From the NCBI GenBank assembly GCA_041654915.1, contig JBAZCO010000027.1, positions 1 to 16,875 of the forward strand: a stretch of DNA of 16,875 nt. The letters run 5' to 3'. The stretch is from JBAZCO01 sp041654915. GTDB lineage: Bacteria; Bacillota; Clostridia; Christensenellales; DTU072. The notes under the pieces are model-generated. The model was given only the letters and a program-made list of their open reading frames with translations. It searched no databases and was not told the DNA's origin. Position numbers and translations under genes: made by a program. Positions within the stretch are counted from its first letter, which is position 1. Each line of letters opens with the position of its first letter. Shown here piece after piece: positions 8,024 to 14,935 of this stretch.

Positions 8024-10240
8024 ATGAAAGCCCAAAAGAAAACAAAAAATGTCGTCATAGTATTCTTGATTAGCGTACTTTTTATAATACTTTGCCTTGG
8101 CGGAGCGGTTTTTTTCATCACTAAAGGCACAAAGCTTGATGCAAATGCCATAGTTAGCCCTTCGGCTAAAGCCATTATGTACGACAACGAAGGGCGAGAA
8201 ATAAAATACTCGTCCTCTCTTTCTGCCTACACTGACTACGAAAACATAAGCCCGCACATAATAGATGCTTTTGTCGCCTTGGAGGACAAGCGCTTTTATA
8301 ATCACCACGGGATAGATTTAATTAGAGTCGCAGGTGCAGGAATAAGCAATATTAAGGCAGGATATATGAGGGAAGGCGGCTCAACAATCACCCAACAGCT
8401 TGCAAAAAATACATTATTAACTAATGAAAAGACCTACCAAAGAAAGTTGAAAGAGGCAAAACTTGCATTACAAATTGAAAAAGAGTTTGAAAAGTCGGAA
8501 ATACTTGCTATGTATTTGAACGCTATATATTTTGGCGGAGGAATTTATGGAATAACAAGGGTGTGCGATGAACTCTACGGTAAGACACCGCTGGAAATCA
8601 GCTTGCCAGAGGCGGCAATAATTGCGGGAATAGTAAAAAACCCAAGAGATTACTCCCCGCTCACCTACCCAGAAAAAGCTGAGGAGAGAAAAAACCTTGT
8701 CTTGCGATTAATGCGGGAGCAAGGTAAGATTAGCGAAAGCGAGTATGAAACTGCTATAAATTATACCTACACCCCTGTCGATACCCCAAAATCTTATTAT
8801 TCCTATCAGTCTGCCGCCATAGAGGAAGCGGCGGAAAAATTAAGTATTAGCGAAAAAGCTGTGATTACTGATAATTACCAAATATATACCTATCAAAATC
8901 CACGGGAGCAAATAATTTTGGAAGGGCTGTTTAAAGGGGGGACTTGTGAGGCGGAAAAAGCCGATTACGCCGCCTTGGTTGCCGATAATAAAAGCGGCGG
9001 AGTGAGTGCATACTGCTCCAACTTTAATATGTCCGTGCTAAAAGTCCGCCGTCAGCCCGGCTCGGCAATTAAGCCGATTGCCGTATATGCGCCCGCATTA
9101 GATGCGGGGTATATTTCTCCCGCTACCCCTATTCTTGATGAAAAAACAGACTTTGGCGGTTATACGCCCGCTAACTATGCCAATTACTATGCGGGTTGGA
9201 CAGATATAAGCGAGGCTGTTAGACGCTCTAGCAATGTCGTCGCTGTGCGCATTGCCCATGAGATTGGCATTGATTATTGCAAGTATATGGGAGAACAAGC
9301 TGGACTTAAATTTGAGGATGAGGACGGTCTTGCCCTTGCTTTGGGAGGAATGACAAACGGCGCAACCATACCTGAAATCACTTCGGCATATATGACACTT
9401 GCCAACTCGGGGCAGTATAGACCAATAACATTTATTAGGGAAATAAAGCTAAACGGCAAAACAGTGTATAAAGATAAAAGTGAACAAAAAGAGGTGTTTT
9501 CTGCGGAAAGTTCCTATTTAATGACAGATATGCTAATAGAAACCGCCAAATACGGAACAGCAAAGAAGTTGTCGGATTTGCCGTTTGATGTTGCATCCAA
9601 AACGGGAACGGTGGGGCGTGGCAGTGGAGATAAGAATAGTGATGCTTGGAATTTATCCTACACCACCCAAAATACTGTCTGCGTGTGGTATGGCAGCTTA
9701 TCCAATGATGAAAATAATATGCCTGCGAAAAATGTTACGGGGGGAGCGCACCCCACAATTCTTGCCAAAGCAATACATCAAAACTTGGGAGTTCCCGATT
9801 CTTTTACCAAACCGAACGGTATAGTGTCTGCCGAAATTGATACCTATGCGCTAGATACAGAGCATTTATTGGTTTTGGCAGCGGCATCCACCCCAAAGGA
9901 ATATAGAAAAGAGCGCTTATTTGATGAATCATATTTGCCGAATGCAGTTTCTACCTGTTTTGATGATGTGATTCCCAAAGACCTAAGCGCAGTTTTAGAA
10001 AACGGTAATACCGCAATAAGACTTACCCCAAAAGCTAACTTTATTTATAAGGTATACAAGACAAACGGGGAATCACCCCTATTATTAGCTACCATTGAGC
10101 ATCAAGACAGTTATTTTTGTGTTATTGATGAGCATACAAACTTTGGGCTAAACAGCTACTTTATAACGGCAGAAACTTCTGAGGGCGTAGAGTGCGCCAA
10201 AAGTCCGCAAATAAATATTTTGTCTTTTAAATTATTTTAA
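8024..10240 (+). CDS. Class A penicillin-binding protein (bifunctional transglycosylase/transpeptidase, PBP1A-like)
   Basis: This 738-residue enzyme polymerises lipid II glycan strands and cross-links peptides outside the membrane. A short basic N-terminus (MKAQKKTK) and one membrane segment (about residues 10-32) anchor it. The GT51 transglycosylase domain shows LEDKRFYNHHGID (catalytic Glu87), REGGSTITQQLAKN, EKSEILAMYLN and the later AAIIAGIVKNPRDYSP. The transpeptidase domain has the serine SAIK (Ser347, Lys350) in RRQPGSAIKP, the SxN motif SSN (402-404) and KTGT (Lys526). The last 85 or so residues look like a small beta-rich, fibronectin-like tail. The open frame extends upstream to a TTG at 7955, but that extension has no start context and would add a non-family segment, so ATG 8024 is preferred. 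It is the only rightward gene, divergent from miaB and convergent with thiI. Which housekeeping class A PBP it represents is uncertain. Confidence 0.95.
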   Translation: MKAQKKTKNVVIVFLISVLFIILCLGGAVFFITKGTKLDANAIVSPSAKAIMYDNEGREIKYSSSLSAYTDYENISPHIIDAFVALEDKRFYNHHGIDLIRVAGAGISNIKAGYMREGGSTITQQLAKNTLLTNEKTYQRKLKEAKLALQIEKEFEKSEILAMYLNAIYFGGGIYGITRVCDELYGKTPLEISLPEAAIIAGIVKNPRDYSPLTYPEKAEERKNLVLRLMREQGKISESEYETAINYTYTPVDTPKSYYSYQSAAIEEAAEKLSISEKAVITDNYQIYTYQNPREQIILEGLFKGGTCEAEKADYAALVADNKSGGVSAYCSNFNMSVLKVRRQPGSAIKPIAVYAPALDAGYISPATPILDEKTDFGGYTPANYANYYAGWTDISEAVRRSSNVVAVRIAHEIGIDYCKYMGEQAGLKFEDEDGLALALGGMTNGATIPEITSAYMTLANSGQYRPITFIREIKLNGKTVYKDKSEQKEVFSAESSYLMTDMLIETAKYGTAKKLSDLPFDVASKTGTVGRGSGDKNSDAWNLSYTTQNTVCVWYGSLSNDENNMPAKNVTGGAHPTILAKAIHQNLGVPDSFTKPNGIVSAEIDTYALDTEHLLVLAAASTPKEYRKERLFDESYLPNAVSTCFDDVIPKDLSAVLENGNTAIRLTPKANFIYKVYKTNGESPLLLATIEHQDSYFCVIDEHTNFGLNSYFITAETSEGVECAKSPQINILSFKLF

Positions 10241-10255
10241 AAAATTCTTGAGAAT
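10239..10255 (-). terminator. Weak terminator-like hairpin after thiI
   Basis: Read leftward, about ten bases after the thiI stop, ATTC-TCAA-GAAT can form a four-base-pair stem with a tetraloop, running straight into six T residues. The stem is short and AT-rich, so termination would be weak. It overlaps the stop codon of the convergent penicillin-binding protein gene and offers that gene no T-tract on its own strand. The whole convergent gap is only 24 bases. Confidence 0.3.
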
Positions 10256-10264
10256 ATGCTATTG

Positions 10265-11428
10265 TTATATTTCAGCTTGCTTAATGTTTGCAAAAGCCTC
10301 ATCTATAAGTTCGGATATATTTAGCTTGCTTTCATAATGTTCGGCATCCTTAATTTTAGGGCGGATTACTGGGTTCTTAGGCAAAAATACCGTACAACAG
10401 TCCTCATATGGGCGAATACTGATATCAAAGGTATCTATACGCTTGGCTGTTGTTATAATTTCTTCCTTGTCACTGCCTATTAGCGGACGGAATACAGGCA
10501 TATTGACCACAGAGTCGGTTACGCTTATGCTTTCTATTGTTTGGCTTGCTACTTGCCCCAAGCTTTCGCCCGTTATCAGCGCAAGTGCCTCATTTTGCCT
10601 AGCAAAACGCTCGGCTATCCGCATCATAAACCTACGCATAATAGTTATCATATATTCCGCAGGGCAATGCTCATGAATAGCATATTGTATTTGAGTAAAC
10701 GGTACTATATAAACTTCAATATCTGGTATATAAGGCTTTAGTTTTGCTGCAATATCCAATACTTTTTGCAAGGCAAGCTCGCTTGTATACGGATAACTAT
10801 GGTAGTGAACAGCAGCAATTTTCAACCCTCGCTTTGCCATTTGATAGGCGGCTACCGGGCTATCTATCCCGCCAGAGAGCAGTAAGACCGCCTTGCCGCC
10901 CGTTCCCGCAGGCAAGCCGCCTGCACAGATAATCTTTTCGTAAAATAAATATGAGTAACCGTTGTCACGCAAATCTATATTTAATTCAAAATCAAAATTA
11001 AACAAATCTACCTTTAGGTTGGGGGCTTGGAATAGCATATAGCCGCCCACTTGAGCCGCTATATCCATAGAGCGCAAGGGAAATCTTTTGTCTGCACGCT
11101 TAACACTAACCCGAAATGTGCCGCTTTTAGGGGAGATATCCGCCGCCGCTTGCGAAATTTCCTCTATGCTAGATTTAACCTTGAGCGCCGAACTAAGGCT
11201 ATGCAGTCCAAACACTTTTTTTAGCCGTGAAATAATCTCGGGAGCGTCATCGCTAGCAAATTCCTCTACAAAGTAGCGCCCCCTTTCTTTAATGAATTTA
11301 TATTCTATGCCGTCTAAGGACTTCTTTATTGCCCTTACCAGCATACTCTCAAAAAAGCTGCGGTTATTCCCCTTTAGAAATACTTCGCCGTATCTTAGCA
11401 ATATTGTATTTATTCTATTTGCCGCCAT
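10265..11428 (-). CDS. thiI: tRNA 4-thiouridine synthase/sulfurtransferase ThiI, without rhodanese domain
   Basis: ThiI activates U8 of tRNA by adenylation and replaces oxygen with sulfur to give s4U8; in many bacteria it also feeds sulfur to thiazole synthesis. The 387-residue protein starts MAANRINTILLRYGEVFLKGNN. It has an N-terminal ferredoxin-like and THUMP RNA-binding region, the PP-loop LSGGIDSPVA (Ser185-Asp189), GESLGQVASQT, and the C-terminal PYEDCCTVFLPKNP block. It ends where Bacillus-type ThiI ends, lacking the C-terminal rhodanese domain of E. coli ThiI, so it must receive sulfur directly from a desulfurase; the overlapping upstream nifS gene is the obvious donor. The start at 11428 lies inside the end of nifS (14-base overlap), with GAGG at 11441-11444 rather far upstream (12 bases). 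Longer in-frame starts up to 11500 encode non-family sequence and were not used. Confidence 0.95.
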   Translation of the reverse strand: MAANRINTILLRYGEVFLKGNNRSFFESMLVRAIKKSLDGIEYKFIKERGRYFVEEFASDDAPEIISRLKKVFGLHSLSSALKVKSSIEEISQAAADISPKSGTFRVSVKRADKRFPLRSMDIAAQVGGYMLFQAPNLKVDLFNFDFELNIDLRDNGYSYLFYEKIICAGGLPAGTGGKAVLLLSGGIDSPVAAYQMAKRGLKIAAVHYHSYPYTSELALQKVLDIAAKLKPYIPDIEVYIVPFTQIQYAIHEHCPAEYMITIMRRFMMRIAERFARQNEALALITGESLGQVASQTIESISVTDSVVNMPVFRPLIGSDKEEIITTAKRIDTFDISIRPYEDCCTVFLPKNPVIRPKIKDAEHYESKLNISELIDEAFANIKQAEI

Positions 11429-12545
11429 ATTTTTCAAGTTCCTCATATATTTTAATAAATTCCTCTGCAAAAACCTTAGCCTCATCCAGCGTGTTTTCAC
11501 CCGAAAAGCTTAAGCGAACTATGCCGTCACGATAGCTGTCTTGCAGCATAAGCGCATCTGCAATTCGCTTTTCTGCCTTGCCCGAGGAGCAAGCACTGCC
11601 CGTGCCGATTAGCATATCCCTCTTCTCCAATGCGTGCTGCATAACTTCGCCTCTAACTTTAGGCAAGGAGAATGTTAATATGAAATAAGAGGAGTTTTCG
11701 TCTGAAATAGGCAAAAAACCGTCTATTTGAGAAAGTGTGCCAAGTAGATATTCTTTAATTTGTGCAACTCTTTGGGTGCGTGCGGTTAAGTTTGATATGC
11801 AGTCCTCTGCCGCATTGGCAAGGGAAATTATTCCTCCTGTGTTTTCGGTGGATGAGCGCAAGCCCCCCTCTTGTCCGCCGCCAAAGAGCCTTGGGGCAAG
11901 TCCTACTCCTTTTTTTACAAACAGCGCTCCCGCTCCCTTTACTCCGTGAATTTTGTGGGCGCTTATTGAATACAAGTCCACACCCATCGCCTGCAAGTTT
12001 ACAGTTATCTTTCCTACTGCCTGCACGCCGTCACTATGAAAAACCACCTTGGGGTTAATAGATTTTGCAATGTGACAAAGCTTGCCAATATCGTTTATTG
12101 CGCCTGTTTCATTATTTATATGCAATATAGATATTAAAGCGGTGTTTATGCTGACAAGTCGGGAAAATTCCGCCTCATCCACCCTGCCTGCTCTGTCGGT
12201 AGGACAAATTAGTATATTGTAGCCCTGTTGCTTTAGTTCCATTGCCGAGGCATATATTGCAGAATGTTCCGCCGCCGAAATTATAATCTCTGCTCCCCGT
12301 CTTTTCCTAGTGCCAAACATAGCTAAGTTATCACTTTCTGTACCGCCTGCGGTGAAAATTATATTCCCCTCGCCTCTTAACAGTATTAAAAGTTTGCGGC
12401 GGGCGCTTTCCAAATCGTTTTTTACCTCAATCCCTTTGCGATAGCGTGCGGAAGGATTAAAGAACTTCTCCCTTGCATAATAAGCTAATGTGCTTGCTGT
12501 CTTTTCGCTTGCCGCTGTTGTTGCCGCATTGTCAAAATAAATCAT
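11415..12545 (-). CDS. Cysteine desulfurase, NifS/IscS family, likely ThiI partner
   Basis: This 376-residue PLP enzyme takes sulfur from cysteine as an enzyme persulfide. It starts with the family hallmark MIYFDNAATT. It contains NPSARYRKG, GTESDN, HINNETG, the PLP lysine in SAHKIHGVKG (Lys198), the EGGLRSSTENTG segment and the active-site Cys319 in GTGSACSSG. I chose the ATG at 12545 over the GTG at 12575 because it has a strong ribosome binding site and starts exactly where homologues do. It follows mutS2 by 26 bases and overlaps thiI by 14. In B. subtilis a dedicated desulfurase (NifZ) is encoded beside thiI and serves s4U formation, so the same role is inferred here. It may also supply sulfur for Fe-S enzymes such as MiaB, which cannot be decided from sequence. 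No iscU-like scaffold gene lies in the window. Confidence 0.94.
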   Translation of the reverse strand: MIYFDNAATTAASEKTASTLAYYAREKFFNPSARYRKGIEVKNDLESARRKLLILLRGEGNIIFTAGGTESDNLAMFGTRKRRGAEIIISAAEHSAIYASAMELKQQGYNILICPTDRAGRVDEAEFSRLVSINTALISILHINNETGAINDIGKLCHIAKSINPKVVFHSDGVQAVGKITVNLQAMGVDLYSISAHKIHGVKGAGALFVKKGVGLAPRLFGGGQEGGLRSSTENTGGIISLANAAEDCISNLTARTQRVAQIKEYLLGTLSQIDGFLPISDENSSYFILTFSLPKVRGEVMQHALEKRDMLIGTGSACSSGKAEKRIADALMLQDSYRDGIVRLSFSGENTLDEAKVFAEEFIKIYEELEKYGGK

Positions 12546-12550
12546 TGTAT

Positions 12551-12555
12551 CCTCT
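12551..12555 (-). promoter_or_regulatory. Ribosome binding site deciding the cysteine desulfurase start
   Basis: AGAGG lies five bases before the ATG at 12545 on the minus strand. The alternative GTG at 12575, overlapping the mutS2 stop as GTGA, has no such site in front of it. This site therefore fixes the start at 12545. Confidence 0.7.
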
Positions 12556-12571
12556 ACTTGTTTTGGGCTTG

Positions 12572-14926
12572 TCACTTGTTTAAAATTACAACTGTAACGC
12601 CTCTGCCGCCCTCGTCATACCCGCCGTCACGACTGCTTTTTACTCCCGAGTGTGATTTTAGGTGGCGCTTTACCGCCTCTCTAAGCTTGCCCGTGCCATG
12701 CCCGTGTATGATTCGCACTTCGTTTACTCCCGACATAAGCGCACTATCTAGATAGTCGTTTAAATTGTGTACTGCCTCCATTGTGTTTTGTCCAATAAGA
12801 TTGAGTTCGGGGCTAAAGCTTTCGTTCTTTAAGTCACGGGAAGGCGCTTTGAATACCTTTTGCGGTTGATTTTCTTTGGATTTCAGTTTCATAAGGTCGT
12901 CTAACTTAAAGCCGGAACGCAATCGCCCAAGTTTGACAATGGCACTGCCTTTTATATGGTTGACTTCTGCTACAATGCCTTCCACCTTTAGTGTTTTAAT
13001 AAAGACCGTGTCGCCCTCTCTAATTTCACCGTCCGCCTCCTCTCCAAACCCGCTAAACTCATTATCCTCCATTATCACATACTTGCCAAGTGCCTTGCGT
13101 AAGCGGCGTGCCTCAAATAAGTTGGCATCGGTGGGGTCGTCCAATAACGACTTTAAGGTGTCTATGATTTCGTTAGCATCCTCCATAGCCTCCTCTACTA
13201 GTCGCTTTGTTTCCTTTTTTACATTTTCATTTAGCTTTTCCCGCTGTGCAAACAAGCGGTTGCGCTCTTTTTGCGCATTTAAGTTTATTGTTTGAGCCTC
13301 GTCAAGAAGCAAACGGGTTTTCCTTTCATTTTCCTCTGCATTGCGCCTTGCAATTTCCAAAGAATTAAGTACATTCTCAAATGCCAATTTGCCGTCACTG
13401 ATTCCCTCTTGAGCCGCCCCTATTATTGTTGGGTTTAAACCCAGTTTTTTTGCAATAAGTATTGCATTGGATGCCCCCGGCGTACCTATCACCAACCTAT
13501 AAGTGGGATTGTATGTCACGGGGTCGAAGTCCATACTTGCATTTTCTGCCCGCTCTGTGACTACGGCATATTCTTTAAGCTCGTTGTAGTGAGTGGTTAT
13601 CACCGCTTTTGCCCCGCTTTGCTTGATGAACGAGGAAAGTGCCACAGCAAGGGATGCGCCCTCTGTTGGGTCAGTGCCTGCGCCTAGTTCGTCCAAAAGT
13701 ACAAGAGATGTGCTGTCTAGTTTATTGGTAATGCGCACAATATTTGTCATATGAGAGGAAAAAGTGGATAAGTTCTGCTCTATACTCTGCTCATCGCCGA
13801 TATCGGAAAAAACATTTGTGAACACGGATAGCTCCGCCTCTTTTGCAGGCACATATAAGCCCGACATTGCCATAAGCGACAGCAGTCCAACTAGTTTGAG
13901 AGCAACGGTTTTACCACCTGTATTAGGTCCTGTTACAAACAGCATATCAAACTCATCCCCTAGACGGATATTGGTTGGCACAACTTTTTCCTCGGAGATG
14001 AGCGGATGCCTGCCTTGATAGATATTGATGTATCCCTTATTATTAATTATTGGCTTTATTGCTTTGGTTGCAGCGGCATACTTAGCTTTTGCAAATATCA
14101 CATCCAAGTCGGTAATGCGGCTATAACTCTGCCTAATATCCTCAACCGTTGCACTCACCCGCATGGTAAATGTGCGAAGAATCTGTTCAATTTCCCGCTC
14201 TTCCTCTAATATATGTGTTTTTAAGGTATTGTTCATCTCTACAATCACCATAGGTTCTACATAGAGTGTCTGCCCTGATGCGCTTTGGTCGTGAATTAGT
14301 CCGGGTATCATACTCCTATATTCCGCTTTAAGCGGTATTACAAACCTATCGTTTCTAATAGTGACGATATTGTCTTGTATATACTTGGAATATGCGGATG
14401 AATTTACATAGCTATAAAGCTTTGCCTTTATAGCCTCACCCGTGCGCTTAATTTTTGAGCGAATATTGCGAAGTGCGGGCGATGCAGAGTCATGCATTTC
14501 CGATTCAGATATTATAGCCTTGTCAATATCTTCCTCTAGAGTTTTATCGGTAAAAATTCCGCCCGCTATACTCCTAATAAGCTTGATATTTTCGTCGGGG
14601 ACTTTTAAAATGCTTGCCTTTATATTGCGTGCAACCCGCAATATGCGTGACACTTTGAGCAGCTCCCCCATATTGAGAACAGACATAACATCCGCTTTAT
14701 CTAGTATCCCCGATACATCGTCAAACGCAAAAGACGGGCTTATCGAAAACTCATAAAGCACCCTATCCGCCTCGTACACTTCGGTGAGTTTTTTTTCAAT
14801 CTCCGTTGGGTCGGCAAGCGGTTTAATATCATTTATTGCCGCCCGTGCCGGCACAGATGATGCATATGTGGCGGCAAAAGACAATATTTTACTAAATTCA
14901 AGCGCTTTTATCGTTTTTTCATCCAT
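12572..14926 (-). CDS. mutS2: MutS2 family ATPase with Smr domain
   Basis: MutS2 (784 residues) is a MutS paralogue lacking the mismatch-reading N-terminal domains. Family members have been linked to suppression of recombination and, in B. subtilis, to rescue of collided ribosomes. The protein begins MDEKTIKALEFSKILSFA, typical of the family. Core and clamp regions precede the ATPase: Walker A GPNTGGKT (333-340), SSHMTNI signature, Walker B LLDELGAGTDPTEG (Asp412, Glu413) and THYNELKEYA. A long charged coiled-coil (about 510-610) follows, then a KOW-like segment (EGDTVFIKTLKVEGIVAEV). Last is the C-terminal Smr domain with IHGHGTGKLR (from His741). The usual LDLRG at the start of Smr is here LNLIG (708-712), a loss of two conserved residues. 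It begins nine bases after pheT with only a weak AGGG site, so it is probably translated in an operon with pheT. Confidence 0.96.
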   Translation of the reverse strand: MDEKTIKALEFSKILSFAATYASSVPARAAINDIKPLADPTEIEKKLTEVYEADRVLYEFSISPSFAFDDVSGILDKADVMSVLNMGELLKVSRILRVARNIKASILKVPDENIKLIRSIAGGIFTDKTLEEDIDKAIISESEMHDSASPALRNIRSKIKRTGEAIKAKLYSYVNSSAYSKYIQDNIVTIRNDRFVIPLKAEYRSMIPGLIHDQSASGQTLYVEPMVIVEMNNTLKTHILEEEREIEQILRTFTMRVSATVEDIRQSYSRITDLDVIFAKAKYAAATKAIKPIINNKGYINIYQGRHPLISEEKVVPTNIRLGDEFDMLFVTGPNTGGKTVALKLVGLLSLMAMSGLYVPAKEAELSVFTNVFSDIGDEQSIEQNLSTFSSHMTNIVRITNKLDSTSLVLLDELGAGTDPTEGASLAVALSSFIKQSGAKAVITTHYNELKEYAVVTERAENASMDFDPVTYNPTYRLVIGTPGASNAILIAKKLGLNPTIIGAAQEGISDGKLAFENVLNSLEIARRNAEENERKTRLLLDEAQTINLNAQKERNRLFAQREKLNENVKKETKRLVEEAMEDANEIIDTLKSLLDDPTDANLFEARRLRKALGKYVIMEDNEFSGFGEEADGEIREGDTVFIKTLKVEGIVAEVNHIKGSAIVKLGRLRSGFKLDDLMKLKSKENQPQKVFKAPSRDLKNESFSPELNLIGQNTMEAVHNLNDYLDSALMSGVNEVRIIHGHGTGKLREAVKRHLKSHSGVKSSRDGGYDEGGRGVTVVILNK

Positions 14927-14935
14927 AAGGTTACC

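Noticed and set aside
10239..10255. Bidirectional terminator for the convergent PBP and thiI genes
   Set aside because: Only the leftward direction has a T-tract after the hairpin, so it was listed only as a weak thiI terminator.
11429..11500. Longer start for thiI inside nifS
   Set aside because: The added residues are just the out-of-frame reading of the nifS end, and homologues start near the ILLRYGE segment.
12546..12575. GTG start for the cysteine desulfurase overlapping the mutS2 stop
   Set aside because: It lacks a ribosome binding site, while the ATG at 12545 has AGAGG at ideal spacing and starts at the family's MIYFDNAATT.
12876..13295. Rightward 139-codon open frame
   Set aside because: It lies antisense to the coiled-coil region of mutS2; its S/F/R-rich composition reflects the complement of Lys/Glu-rich codons.
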